Positions 1 to 8,138 of a DNA stretch of 39,873 nt are shown piece by piece. A model generated the notes under the pieces. That model made no database searches, had not been told where the DNA came from, and saw only the letters and a program-made list of their open reading frames with translations. Position numbers and translations under genes: made by a program. The DNA comes from a virus. The DNA lies in the IMG/VR virus record IMGVR_UViG_3300007734_000677, positions 1 to 39,873 of that record, one strand, 5' to 3'. Each line of letters begins with the position of its first letter. The stretch's first letter is position 1.

Positions 1-339
1 GCTGAAGTAGCCTTTCGTGACGAGGTTCAGGTTACCGGCTCGGCTCAATGTCAAGGTCGTACTTCCGGTGATACCTGCGCTAAACGTGGCGGCTCCCGTC
101 ACGCCGAGCGTAGTCCCCACCGTAGCTGCACCCGCCATTGCTACGAGGCCGGAGGCATTGATTGCTGCTGCGGTCAGAGTGCCTGTAAGAGAAGTAGTCC
201 CCGGTACTGTCAAGTTTCCCGTGTAACTAGTACCATCTCCAAATCGAACGTATGTTACTGTGTCAGCGTCATTAAGCCAAGCCGCCACAATACGGTTGGC
301 TGTTACTGTTGATCCGTCTACAAATACTGTGTGTGCCAT
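1..339 (-). CDS. Tail fibre-like protein, N-terminal part (runs off the left edge)
   Basis: An open frame on the minus strand starts with ATG at 339 and stays open to base 1, giving 113 residues without a stop. The first residues (MAHTVFVDGSTVTANRIVAA) followed by WLNDADTVTY resemble the short N-terminal segment found at the start of many phage tail fibre and appendage proteins. After it the sequence becomes a low-complexity, Thr/Gly/Ala-rich beta pattern (TVPGTTSLTGTLTAAAI, ATVGTTLGVTGAATFSAG), typical of fibrous trimeric shafts. An AGGACT sequence lies shortly upstream of the ATG. The gene is the last visible one of the left virion block. Receptor-binding function is inferred from composition and context only, because the C-terminal part is outside the window. 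Confidence 0.6.
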   Translation of the reverse strand, partial: MAHTVFVDGSTVTANRIVAAWLNDADTVTYVRFGDGTSYTGNLTVPGTTSLTGTLTAAAINASGLVAMAGAATVGTTLGVTGAATFSAGITGSTTLTLSRAGNLNLVTKGYFS

Positions 340-353
340 AATAGAGTCCTAAG

Positions 354-686
354 TTAAGGAGTGAATGTGCCGGAAGGTACAGACTCCGGAAAAAATGCAC
401 CGGGAATAGCACAGCCGGGAGAAGCGTACCCCGGAATACTAGATGTAGTTTCTGGAGTACATGCAGTAAGTATGAAATCGTCAGGAGGCCAAGGCCTTGA
501 CCAAGGTACTGTCATCTTATCTACTGAGGCTCTTACAAAGTCTTGTGGTTGTCTAGGTTCCCAGTCGTAGGCACAGACCATGAGGTTGTCCCACCTCTTA
601 GTCAACTCTGAAGATAGGAAGGTAGTGCCGCATACATCGCACAAGACTTTCCACTTACCACTTCTGTACCCTCTTGCCCTAGACAT
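354..686 (-). CDS. Conserved phage protein with CxxC motif
   Basis: A 110-residue protein. The N-terminal half has a basic start (MSRARGYRSGKWK), then a CDVC pair (residues about 16-19) and the string LTKRWDNLMVCAYDWEPR followed by QPQDFVR. This pattern is familiar from small proteins beside tail or head genes in many phages, where a CxxC pair and a later Cys may bind zinc. The C-terminal third is Pro/Gly/Ser-rich and looks unstructured. It sits between the tail fibre gene and the structural gene at 721-1104, so it is probably expressed late. No biochemical function is known to me. The ribosome site before ATG 686 is weak. Confidence 0.6.
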   Translation of the reverse strand: MSRARGYRSGKWKVLCDVCGTTFLSSELTKRWDNLMVCAYDWEPRQPQDFVRASVDKMTVPWSRPWPPDDFILTACTPETTSSIPGYASPGCAIPGAFFPESVPSGTFTP

Positions 687-720
687 AATTACGTATTTCT
701 ATAAAGTTTAACAAGTTCCA

Positions 721-1104
721 TTAGATTTTGACCAGCTTGAGAACAATAGAAAAAGTCACTGTGCCAGAAGAATACCCGTTAGTGAGTAATTGGATTTTTC
801 CAGTAACTCCTGCTCCACCGTTATTTTGTAGTCCCCCAAACTTAGTAAATTTCATACGTCCTGCGTTAGTCAATGCCAGCATATCTACATCAGTAGAAGC
901 ATCCCATACTAGCCCAACAGCAAGGGGGGTACCTACTGAGTATTCAACAGCATCTACTCTGAATGTAGTTGGGACAGGCGTGAAAGAAGCAGGATCGACC
1001 ACTGTAATTGTAGACACATTACTTGTGTCTAAAATTCCAGTGATCTTCACCACAGCATTTCTTTCTCCATCCACTAGTATTTGAGTACTAAGTGCATTAG
1101 CCAT
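721..1104 (-). CDS. Putative virion structural protein (127 aa)
   Basis: The protein begins MANALSTQILVDGERNAVVK and is rich in beta-forming residues (Val, Thr, Ile) with no Cys and no membrane segment. Similar short proteins starting MANALSTQ lie next to capsid and tail genes in phages and are usually annotated as hypothetical or structural. An AGAGGGTAACT sequence is correctly spaced before ATG 1104, which supports this start. It lies 20 bases after the beta-helix gene on the same strand, so the two are probably co-transcribed. A head-tail or decoration role is possible, but the sequence shows no decisive motif. Confidence 0.55.
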   Translation of the reverse strand: MANALSTQILVDGERNAVVKITGILDTSNVSTITVVDPASFTPVPTTFRVDAVEYSVGTPLAVGLVWDASTDVDMLALTNAGRMKFTKFGGLQNNGGAGVTGKIQLLTNGYSSGTVTFSIVLKLVKI

Positions 1105-1124
1105 AGTTACCCTCTATTTAAATA

Positions 1125-2099
1125 TTACGAGTCAAGAGCGGGAATCGGGAAGCCTTGTCCAGCAAGAGCACCAGAGATGCTATTACCTTGCGAACGCCAA
1201 CCAATTGTTACAATGAACAACACACCAGCAGCAGCATCCAAACTACCAACGAAGTTGTTGCGGATCATGCCTGTGCCAGCAGTGCCCGTGCCAAGGATCA
1301 GCAGGGAGCTAGTGTGGGTAGTAGCTTTGTTCGTGCAGTTGTTGTTCTCAATCAGCAGATTCGTCACAGCACCTGTAGTACTAACAGCAAGGGTAGCAAT
1401 GTCCGAAGTGGAGATAGTGAAGACGTTGTTCCCGGAAATAGTCATGCGGTTGATTGCGTCAGCAACCAGAACACCCGTGTTGTAAGTCGTACCAATCGAC
1501 GGGTAGAAGCAGTTTGCCACATACAAACCATCAGCCGTATTCGCAGCACCCGTAGACTTCACCATGTTGGCAAAGTTAAGAGCAGCAGACGTATCACGGA
1601 ACTCACAGTTTTGAACCGTAAGATCCTTGGCAGTCGTCACAGTGATGGCAGCAGAGATGGTAAGGAAGTTAGCAACGAACAGCATGTTGACAATACTGCA
1701 ATCAGCAGCAGAGACAACAAACGGAGTCGTGTTAACCGTGTCCATCGTGATGGTAGGCCGCATAGAACCCGAACCAAGGCCAACAAGTGCTACACCAGCC
1801 ACATCCAATGCGACAGCAGAAGCTGCGGAAAGGGTTTCAGTGTGTCCCGGCTTGACAAAAATGATGTCGCCGCGACCAGCAGTACAACGACCAATTGCGT
1901 AGTCGATGGTATTAAACGGAGCCGAGAACGTACCCGGATTACCGTCAGAAGCACCAACATGTCTCGGAAGGACGTTGGCACTGGAGTCACCCACCCAGTA
2001 CACTTGACCCGGATGGGCCTGTGTAATAGGTACGCCACGAATCGTGACGTTGTTAAAACCTGCTGGGAAGTTACTGGCAGTAGTCAGTTGAAGAGCCAT
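1125..2099 (-). CDS. Right-handed beta-helix (pectate-lyase-like) virion protein
   Basis: A 324-residue protein. After a short N-terminal segment it shows SAPFNTIDYAIGRCTAGRGD and IIFVKPGHTETL (residues about 58-95), the usual entry into a parallel beta-helix in which a repeated-coil solenoid follows. Strand-turn repeats with hydrophobic and Asn stacks follow (VGLGSGSMRPTI, DLTVQNCEFRDTS, MTISGNNVFTIS, LLIENNNCTN). Such folds occur in tailspikes and depolymerases but also in capsid-associated phage proteins. A clean AAGGAG site precedes ATG 2099. No catalytic residues for polysaccharide cleavage can be assigned from the sequence. Its position next to the capsid gene argues for a structural protein, and enzymatic activity is only a possibility. 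Confidence 0.65.
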   Translation of the reverse strand: MALQLTTASNFPAGFNNVTIRGVPITQAHPGQVYWVGDSSANVLPRHVGASDGNPGTFSAPFNTIDYAIGRCTAGRGDIIFVKPGHTETLSAASAVALDVAGVALVGLGSGSMRPTITMDTVNTTPFVVSAADCSIVNMLFVANFLTISAAITVTTAKDLTVQNCEFRDTSAALNFANMVKSTGAANTADGLYVANCFYPSIGTTYNTGVLVADAINRMTISGNNVFTISTSDIATLAVSTTGAVTNLLIENNNCTNKATTHTSSLLILGTGTAGTGMIRNNFVGSLDAAAGVLFIVTIGWRSQGNSISGALAGQGFPIPALDS

Positions 2100-2161
2100 A
2101 TTTAAATCTCCTTGTTGAACTCTAGTGAGCCAGCATACGCTGGAATCTCAACAGTGTTTTA

Positions 2162-2413
2162 TTACTTTTTAGATTGGTTAGTGCCCATGCTAGTTCTGTT
2201 GTCTTCCATGCGCTCTTCCCACTCATCCCCTCCAGCACCAAACTTTTGCATGTGTTTTTCCATTGCTGCTTGTCTAGCTTCAGCAGCAGACTTAGCCTCC
2301 TTGGTAGGAGCATCTTTTTTCTTTCCGCTAGGAAGATCAAAGAACTGCCTCATATTAGGAAGCTTGCCCACTGGGGGACGCTTTCCTTTTGCTGCTTGAA
2401 TTTCAAAGCCCAT
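2162..2413 (-). CDS. Small charged protein of the capsid operon
   Basis: An 83-residue, strongly charged protein (many Lys, Glu, Arg) with a predicted helical middle (TKEAKSAAEARQAAMEKHMQK) and a polar C-terminus ending NQSKK. It has no Cys, membrane segment or recognised domain. An AAGGAG seven bases before ATG 2413 is a strong ribosome site and supports it as a real gene, although an unrelated frame overlaps it. It lies between the major capsid and beta-helix genes, separated from the capsid gene by a GC-rich hairpin. A minor head protein is the most natural guess, but the function is unknown. Confidence 0.55.
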   Translation of the reverse strand: MGFEIQAAKGKRPPVGKLPNMRQFFDLPSGKKKDAPTKEAKSAAEARQAAMEKHMQKFGAGGDEWEERMEDNRTSMGTNQSKK

Positions 2414-2437
2414 GTAAGGACTCCTTAAAGAATTAGT

Positions 2438-2462
2438 GGGAGGGACGTTTTAAGCCCCTCCC
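2438..2462 (-). terminator. GC-rich hairpin downstream of the capsid gene
   Basis: The RNA of the minus strand can pair GGGAGGG with CCCTCCC (7 perfect base pairs) around an 11-base loop, 18 bases after the capsid stop codon. It is followed by ACTAATTCTTT, not a clean U-tract, so it may be a partial terminator or an mRNA 3' stabiliser that favours capsid expression over the genes behind it. Confidence 0.45.
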
Positions 2463-2479
2463 GGTACAACAAGTAAAGC

Positions 2480-3400
2480 TTACGGGCCGTTAACTCCCCA
2501 GACAGCGCGGGGATCAGACCAGCCAAACGAGTAACGTTCGTAGCCTTTCGCTTTAGCATTCATGGTGTCAAAGTCATTGTCTTGGTCAAACATGATACCC
2601 ACACGTTCGTAGTGCTTCATGCCAGTGCCACCCGGAATAATGTTACGGATGAACCAAGCGTGAGCAGCCGTGAAGTAGTGGTTGACCTTAAAGCCACCCG
2701 GAAGGTAGTTACCTGCCTTAATGACGTTGATGTCATTGTTAGCGTTGCCGGGTTGGTACGAGCTGTGCAGAATACGTTGCGCGTTGAAGACTTCGTTACG
2801 AGCAATGTGAAGCGTATTCGGCATGACAGAGATCAAAAGGCCACGATCATTTGTGAAACCCATGATCGCAATCATTGCATCTTCAAGCGAAGCTTCACTA
2901 AGGTCAGCATCGACCGCAGGACGGTTCGCAAAAGTGCCGCCAGTCGTATTCGGGTGTACAGTGCTGCAAAGAGCAACACCATCCCCACCAAGATACGTAG
3001 CGTTAAACGCTCGGTTAAACACGTTCGCACCAATGTTTTCTTTGGTTTGCCGGAAAGACATGGCAAGGGCAGCAGCCCGATTGCGCGAAACTTTCTCATA
3101 CAGGTTGTCATCTTGCTCTTCTTTCGTAACGATGTAGCCCATTGCATACGCAACGTGCGTGTAACGGGTCACAAAGCCTTGAACTTCCGAGTCATAGCTG
3201 ACACCAGAAGCTTGGTTCTTAACAGGAACAAGACCAAACCCTGTCAGTTGAACGTCCTCTTCATAGTTCTGCGAAGAGCTGTCCGTATCAAACAGATCAG
3301 TATATTCAGTAACGTGTTCAGCGTAAGTCTGACCCCACCAAGCCTTAATACCGGGCCATAGTGCTTTGGGGTGTGATGCAGTAGTGATAACTCCAGCCAT
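2480..3400 (-). CDS. Major capsid protein
   Basis: A 306-residue protein in the standard capsid position, after scaffold and a probable decoration gene. It begins MAGVITTASHPKALWPGIKA and contains an acidic segment (TEYTDLFDTDSSSQNYEED). Later segments are typical of HK97-fold coat proteins of this type: VTRYTHVAYAMGYIVTKEE, NVFNRAFNATYLGGDGVALC, a STVHPNTTGGTFANRP loop, and the C-terminal KGYERYSFGWSDPRAVWG. A strong AGGAG site precedes ATG 3400. It would form the icosahedral shell with the scaffold encoded at 4611-5453. The family assignment rests on overall pattern and gene order, not on a single signature motif. Confidence 0.85.
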   Translation of the reverse strand: MAGVITTASHPKALWPGIKAWWGQTYAEHVTEYTDLFDTDSSSQNYEEDVQLTGFGLVPVKNQASGVSYDSEVQGFVTRYTHVAYAMGYIVTKEEQDDNLYEKVSRNRAAALAMSFRQTKENIGANVFNRAFNATYLGGDGVALCSTVHPNTTGGTFANRPAVDADLSEASLEDAMIAIMGFTNDRGLLISVMPNTLHIARNEVFNAQRILHSSYQPGNANNDINVIKAGNYLPGGFKVNHYFTAAHAWFIRNIIPGGTGMKHYERVGIMFDQDNDFDTMNAKAKGYERYSFGWSDPRAVWGVNGP

Positions 3401-3414
3401 GATTTTCTCCTAGG

Positions 3415-4062
3415 TTACGGTGCAAGGTAGGCAACAACTGTGCCTGACGCGCCGTTAGTAACACCGTACTCATGGTAGTTCCACTTGCAGAGAACATCCA
3501 CATAGGCACCAACCGCATTGTCAGGACGTTGCACAGCCCCAATAATGCGAATGGGGAGAGTGGCAGTCGTGGCAGGGGAGGTAAGAACCATAGTCGAGTA
3601 CGGAGTAGACGGAGTGTGAGCAACACTAGCCGAAACCGTTACAGCTGCGTTCTTGTGAAGATCAGTAATAGCTACAGCAGTGCTGTCAAACTGGACTTCA
3701 AAAACCGCAAGGGGATCATCAATGACATACACATACCGAACAGCAGTACGGGTACCAGCAAGGATGTAGGTCTGAGTAAGGTCAAGGTTGGAAGCAACGA
3801 GGGAGACCCCCGCATCAGCAGGGCTGATGCCAACAATAATACCCAGCGGAAGAGCGGAGGTAGTAGCAACACCACCCCATTTTTGGACGAAAGGAACGCC
3901 GTTGGCATCAGACGATGCCGCCGACATCACGCAGTCCCCAATAGCATAGCTATTGGACGTATCCGAAGTCGGGATAGCGTACATGCGCCCCTTCTCCGAA
4001 TAGTTAGAGCTGTGTAGAGCACCGACAGGGGAGAACCCTCGCGGTGTGTTAAGGTTAGCCAT
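3415..4062 (-). CDS. Putative capsid decoration or head structural protein
   Basis: A 215-residue protein beginning MANLNTPRGFSPVGALHSSN, a start common in small phage head proteins located just before the major capsid gene. The rest is mainly beta-type (Val, Thr, Ala, Ser), with segments such as YAIGDCVMSAASSDANG, ALPLGIIVGISPADAG and LPIRIIGAVQRPDNAVG, and no membrane segment. Its ribosome site (AGGAG before ATG 4062) is strong, suggesting high expression. It ends 15 bases before the capsid gene. A decoration or cement role fits the position and size, but it could also be another head or tail-tube protein. Confidence 0.6.
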   Translation of the reverse strand: MANLNTPRGFSPVGALHSSNYSEKGRMYAIPTSDTSNSYAIGDCVMSAASSDANGVPFVQKWGGVATTSALPLGIIVGISPADAGVSLVASNLDLTQTYILAGTRTAVRYVYVIDDPLAVFEVQFDSTAVAITDLHKNAAVTVSASVAHTPSTPYSTMVLTSPATTATLPIRIIGAVQRPDNAVGAYVDVLCKWNYHEYGVTNGASGTVVAYLAP

Positions 4063-4083
4063 AGTTTAAAACTCCTAGTGTAG

Positions 4084-4599
4084 TTAAGATAGCTTGATGC
4101 CGCCTTGGGGCACATAGAAGCCGGGTTGTTCTCCGACTACATTTTTGCCACTCCGAATAGCATTATCAATCTTGTCGTTACGCGATTGCAGTTCCGCCTG
4201 ATCTTCGTCATACCATTCTTGGCGGATCTTCATCAGGTATGCGTACATCGGTTGGCCTTCCTTGTTCAATCCAACCAGAAAACGAATCCTGCTATCTCCC
4301 AAGTCGCCGTTCCTAGAAACGACATTCTCGGACACTCCACTAATCTCACTAGGCTTAACGAAGTCATATCCGTTGTCCGTAGCGTCTGTAATACGAGTCC
4401 CATCATCATTCATAATGTGAAGATGGAACCCTGGAATTGTTCCCTCTACTTTCAGCTTGCCTTGCGAACCGTTGAATACGCCCCGCTTGCGGCGGGTCAT
4501 TCCATCCAGTGTAGGTGCTGACGGAGGCAGTTCAATCCTAGCAGCAACAGCTTCTAGGGCACGTTCTTTTTTCTCTTCCAATGTGTAGGCTCTTGGCAT
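4084..4599 (-). CDS. Conserved virion assembly protein (171 aa)
   Basis: The start chosen is ATG at 4599 (protein begins MPRAYTLEEKK) because AAGGGAG lies just before it. A longer reading frame starting at 4623 would overlap the scaffold gene and lacks such a site. The protein has a basic N-terminus, then MTRRKRGVFNGSQGKL, a segment FHLHIMNDDGTRITDATDNG, and a C-terminal region rich in charged residues (IRQEWYDEDQAELQSRNDKI) ending FYVPQGGIKLS. The pattern is seen in unnamed proteins encoded between scaffold and capsid genes of podovirus-like phages. No enzyme motif is visible. A minor capsid or assembly role is inferred from its location. Confidence 0.6.
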   Translation of the reverse strand: MPRAYTLEEKKERALEAVAARIELPPSAPTLDGMTRRKRGVFNGSQGKLKVEGTIPGFHLHIMNDDGTRITDATDNGYDFVKPSEISGVSENVVSRNGDLGDSRIRFLVGLNKEGQPMYAYLMKIRQEWYDEDQAELQSRNDKIDNAIRSGKNVVGEQPGFYVPQGGIKLS

Positions 4600-4610
4600 T
4601 TTATACTCCC

Positions 4611-5453
4611 TTACTCTGACCAATCGTAATCAGCAACATAAGCTTCTTTTGTCATTATCTTTTGTTTCACAAACCTATCGCAAGCAGCTTTAGCTTCAGG
4701 AGGAAGATTCTGATAACTCTTTGCAGGGCCACCAGCAGATCGACCCCTACCACTACCGGACTCGGCCCCGTAGTTAGGAGTACGCTTTTCCTTCTCACCA
4801 AACTTCTGAGGCAATTCTTCCAGAAGTACTTCATCTAATTTGTCCAGAAAAGCCTTGCCGGTAAGTCCCGGATTCTCCCTACGGAGAACTTCTCCAAGAG
4901 CGTTAGTCTGGGCTGTAAGCCTAGCGTCTTTGCCAAACCATTCATTGCCACTCAACCAAGTCTGTAAAGCCGGATCTACTGCTACGGTTCCTGTGTTCCT
5001 AGTAACAGTTACAGCTTCTTTAGCACTAGCTTTAGCTGCTTGAAGATCTTCCTTCAAGCCGTCAATCATATCGTCTACAGCAGTTACCTTGGTTCCATCC
5101 CCATCCGTAATAGCTTGGCTACGGGCAGATTTAAGAGCAACAATCTGGCCTTCAAGGTCAGAAGCTTTCCGCTCATAAGACTCTTTCTGGAACTTCTTAA
5201 ACTCCTCAGTTGCCTGACGAAGTTCGTTCATGCTGGCTTTAGTGTGATTAAGTTCTTTTAGCAGGTTCTCATTGTTCTTTCGCAAAATGGGCAGGATCTC
5301 CCTACCCCGCTTTACGAACGTCCCTGCATCAACCCAATCCTTTTCATCACCCCGGAATTTCTCCTTAGGCACCCAGCCTTGACCTGACGCCTCACTGACT
5401 ACAGCAGGATCAACTCCATTCTCTTCTTGACTTTGGTTCTCATTCTCAGCCAT
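4611..5453 (-). CDS. Capsid scaffold-like protein
   Basis: A 280-residue acidic, Glu/Lys/Gln-rich protein. Residues about 50-145 are a long predicted coiled coil (ILRKNNENLLKELNHTKA, LRQATEEFKKFQKESYE, GLKEDLQAAKASAKEAV). The region around residue 230 is Gly/Ser/Arg-rich (GAESGSGRGRSAGGPA), and the C-terminus is charged, ending ADYDWSE. Composition, length and position between portal and major capsid genes match scaffolding proteins, which template the procapsid and are then lost. The AGGAG site before ATG 5453 is well placed. No protease motif is visible, so removal by exit rather than cleavage is a guess. Confidence 0.75.
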   Translation of the reverse strand: MAENENQSQEENGVDPAVVSEASGQGWVPKEKFRGDEKDWVDAGTFVKRGREILPILRKNNENLLKELNHTKASMNELRQATEEFKKFQKESYERKASDLEGQIVALKSARSQAITDGDGTKVTAVDDMIDGLKEDLQAAKASAKEAVTVTRNTGTVAVDPALQTWLSGNEWFGKDARLTAQTNALGEVLRRENPGLTGKAFLDKLDEVLLEELPQKFGEKEKRTPNYGAESGSGRGRSAGGPAKSYQNLPPEAKAACDRFVKQKIMTKEAYVADYDWSE

Positions 5454-5500
5454 TATTGTACTCCTATATTCTTGTACTTGTCAACTTTGTAAGATTGGTC

Positions 5501-5851
5501 TCAAATCCCTTTTGTTAGGTGCGGATCTACAAGATCCACATCATCGTCTAGGACAGCGGTTACATCCCCATCATTTACCATCCGGTAATCTGCACCATCT
5601 CGGCCTGTGTAGACCAGTCCAGCAAACTTAGCAAAGGCTACTTTGTCCCCCACTTTGCACCAAGGCTTAAAGCCGTCTTCAATGTAGCAGGTAGGCCCCA
5701 TTGCTACTACAACTCCGGTAGTATTAGCCATTTGCTCTCGTTCTCGCAGGTTGTCTGTAGCCATAATAATGCCACTGGCAGTTTTCTTTGCAATCTGTCG
5801 GGGAAGGATCAAGATCCTGTGCCCACAGGGATTAATGCCACTAGTGTTCAT
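5501..5851 (-). CDS. GroES-like co-chaperonin
   Basis: The start is set at ATG 5851 (MNTSGINPCG), preceded by AGAGGG. An upstream start at 5890 has no better site. The 116-residue protein follows the chaperonin-10 plan: a first strand with HRILILPR, a flexible loop rich in charged residues containing SGIIM (matching the hydrophobic triplet of the GroES mobile loop that docks onto GroEL), then TTGVVVAMGP, the WCKVGDKVAFAKFAG strand, and a C-terminal YRMVNDGDVTAVLD. GroES forms a heptameric lid for GroEL. Phage versions such as T4 gp31 adapt host GroEL to fold the coat protein. No groEL is present here, and the gene lies between portal and scaffold genes, so a role in folding virion proteins with host GroEL is likely. 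Confidence 0.8.
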   Translation of the reverse strand: MNTSGINPCGHRILILPRQIAKKTASGIIMATDNLREREQMANTTGVVVAMGPTCYIEDGFKPWCKVGDKVAFAKFAGLVYTGRDGADYRMVNDGDVTAVLDDDVDLVDPHLTKGI

Positions 5852-6065
5852 TGTGTACCCTCTCTTCGTATAAATCCTGATACTGCACATCCAAGATCAA
5901 GGCAATAGCTTGGCACCTTCCCTTAATCATCTCTACTTGCTCAAAGTTGTCGTTTACCAATCCCTCCTTCATTCGTTCCCTCTCTAACTCTAGTACCTTC
6001 AGAAACTTCTTTGTGATAGCACTAGCCCTCCAATCGTTGAACTCTTCCTGAGTCACTGCGTTCAT
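5841..6065 (-). CDS. Small conserved helical phage protein
   Basis: A 74-residue, highly charged and probably all-helical protein (MNAVTQEEFNDWRAS, VLELERERMKEGLVND, VEMIKGRCQAIALILDV). The GRCQAI..ILD ending resembles small proteins encoded next to portal or terminase genes in many phages. AAAGGAGGG precedes ATG 6065, and the gene overlaps the GroES-like gene by 11 bases, so translation is probably coupled. The function is unknown; an accessory head-assembly role is inferred only from the neighbours. Confidence 0.6.
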   Translation of the reverse strand: MNAVTQEEFNDWRASAITKKFLKVLELERERMKEGLVNDNFEQVEMIKGRCQAIALILDVQYQDLYEERVHNEH

Positions 6066-6076
6066 CCAACCCTCCT

Positions 6077-8125
6077 TTACTTGGGTACTGCTTCTCCTTT
6101 GCTGGGTTCAGACTTCATAGCCTGAAACACCTTGGTCATAGTTTCAATGCTGCCTAAGACACCATCCCTACGTTCACGGGATAGGGCAATCTGGGTGTTA
6201 ACTTCATTGATCTTGGTTTGCTGGCCTACAGTGGCGGTTTCAGCTTTGAGCTTTTCCGCTTCAGCTTCAAGCTTGTGTATCTTGGCTTGACCTACTTCTG
6301 CTTCCTTCATCAGCTTCAGAAGCCCAAGCTTGAGGTTAAGTTCATTCTCCGCCTTGGCTGTCTCTGCCCGAATCTTCTCAATTTCAATCTTAGGATTAGG
6401 CGGGGATGCGATTGCATTTGACCCCCTTGGATCAGGCAACACTTGGTCAATGTCGGGCACTTTGAGGGCCTTAAGGAATCGTTTCTCTACTTCATAGCGG
6501 CTGTACATGCCCGGAGTAGATATCATGGCTTCTCTCATAGACATAGCTTGAGACAGTCTCAAGCTGTCGGAGGTAATACTTGGGTCAGCAGCAGGGCGAA
6601 CATCACTAGATTCCCCGTTGTAGTCCGTATTAAGGATCACCCCCTTTCCGTTAGCGTTAGATACAAATGTTTCATTCTCTAGAATGTGGAGTTGGTTAAG
6701 GCGGTACATCTTACGGAACTCTTGTTTTAAAGAACGATACGTCCTCTTAAAAATGCCATTAAAGACCTTCTTTCCTTCCTCTGCCATTGTCCTAGTTGTT
6801 TCAGCCGGAGTGTTCTGTCCGGGGCTTTGACCAACCAAGATGTCAACAGCGCCTCCGGTACGCTCCCCATAATTGATAAGCAAGCTAAGCAACGTAAAGA
6901 GCACTTGGCTAGGCTCCCTGACTGGCAAAGGCATAATACCTTTTCGGAGGTCGTCACCAGTTGTGTCAACGTGTTTCCATTCGAGCGGGGCAAAGGAGTA
7001 GTTGCCACCTCGTACTTTAATACCCCTAGACAGGAAACCACCAGCAGTATTAGACATAGTCCCAGCGTCCACAAGCTGGTTGATAAGAGTATTAATAGAC
7101 TCGTTAAGAGGGCCAAGAAGAACACCAAAGCCCAAGTCATAGAAACCCCCATCAGGGCTAGGGATGAACGGATACTTAGTAAAGCACTGTTCCGCTTTGA
7201 TGCTGAGAATCTTGTCATCTTTATTCCTTTTAATGCTGGATTCAAAATACCTTGATACGATACGGGCAACCTTTTTTGTATCCCGTCGAACGTAGATGAT
7301 GTACGGTTCTTCATAACCATCCCCGTCAAAGTCAAAGGTACGGTGTTGTTCTAGGATCTCGTAGGGAGTACTGTGGTCTTGGGCTTCTGGAGGAGTCATG
7401 CCCTGAGCTTTAGATTGGGCTGCTTGTAGGGTTTTGTTGTCTCCAAGGTTAGACACAGCAGGACGCTCTTCACCAACATCTTTCCACAACCCACGGACTA
7501 CTCGCTCGTAGATGTCGTTCTTGGAGTAGTACAGAATGTGGGTAACACGGGGGGAGGTGTCAAGGCTCTTAGTCCAGTAGTTGACTACCAGATCCTTAGC
7601 CAAGATGTTTTCACTGACGTTCATACCCCGAATGGGGTCAAACATTGTTTTCTTGAAAGCACAGCCAATGATAGGCTGGGTAATAAGGGCTTTGTCCATT
7701 TCGCTTTCCCAGTCCTCATCCTCTTCAAGAATTTGGTAGGACATGTGAGACTCAATGCGTTCTGCTCTCTTAGACTTTTCCCCATCAATGTCTTCACCAA
7801 TGACTCGGCATTTGACGGGAGTGTCTCCACTAATCAGGGTTGGGTAAGCTCTGGCGTGGTATTGCAACGCAGCAATAGTAACAAGGGGGAACTTGATATT
7901 GCTGGCCCCAACCCACGGGAAGTTCTTAGCTTCGGTTACTTGGAGAGCCAACTTCATGCTAGACTCCATACGCTTTTCCCAAGTGCTACGGCTCTGGAGA
8001 TCTACTTCAAACTCTTCAGCCACTTTACGCCCTATTTCTCCTAGCTGCGTTTCATCTAGGAGATCAGCAATGTTGGCCTCATAAACGAGGTCTGTAGTTT
8101 TAAGTTTGTACTTAGGTTCGTGCAT
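6077..8125 (-). CDS. Portal protein (head-to-tail connector)
   Basis: A 682-residue protein directly downstream of the large terminase. It contains segments typical of portal proteins of podovirus-like phages: NFPWVGASNIKFPLVTIAAL, the segment YHARAYPTLISGD, IESHMSYQILEEDEDWE, DLVVNYWTKSLDTSPRVTH, and EETRT-type residues in SPGQNTPAETTRTMAEEGKK near residue 450. The C-terminal 120 residues form a charged predicted helix (EIEKIRAETAKAENELNLK, KIHKLEAEAEKLKAETATV), consistent with a barrel or crown helix. Portals form the dodecameric ring through which terminase pumps DNA. Length is normal for portals that carry a C-terminal barrel. No frameshift is seen. Confidence 0.85.
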   Translation of the reverse strand: MHEPKYKLKTTDLVYEANIADLLDETQLGEIGRKVAEEFEVDLQSRSTWEKRMESSMKLALQVTEAKNFPWVGASNIKFPLVTIAALQYHARAYPTLISGDTPVKCRVIGEDIDGEKSKRAERIESHMSYQILEEDEDWESEMDKALITQPIIGCAFKKTMFDPIRGMNVSENILAKDLVVNYWTKSLDTSPRVTHILYYSKNDIYERVVRGLWKDVGEERPAVSNLGDNKTLQAAQSKAQGMTPPEAQDHSTPYEILEQHRTFDFDGDGYEEPYIIYVRRDTKKVARIVSRYFESSIKRNKDDKILSIKAEQCFTKYPFIPSPDGGFYDLGFGVLLGPLNESINTLINQLVDAGTMSNTAGGFLSRGIKVRGGNYSFAPLEWKHVDTTGDDLRKGIMPLPVREPSQVLFTLLSLLINYGERTGGAVDILVGQSPGQNTPAETTRTMAEEGKKVFNGIFKRTYRSLKQEFRKMYRLNQLHILENETFVSNANGKGVILNTDYNGESSDVRPAADPSITSDSLRLSQAMSMREAMISTPGMYSRYEVEKRFLKALKVPDIDQVLPDPRGSNAIASPPNPKIEIEKIRAETAKAENELNLKLGLLKLMKEAEVGQAKIHKLEAEAEKLKAETATVGQQTKINEVNTQIALSRERRDGVLGSIETMTKVFQAMKSEPSKGEAVPK

Positions 8126-8138
8126 GTCTCAGTAGCTC

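Noticed and set aside
1155-2105. A 316-residue plus-strand frame opposite the beta-helix gene
   Set aside because: The product is Ser/Arg/Asn-rich and without domain pattern, while the minus-strand gene has an AAGGAG site and beta-helix pattern.
2582-3361. A 259-residue plus-strand frame opposite the major capsid gene
   Set aside because: Antisense to a well-supported capsid gene, with no ribosome site or protein family pattern.
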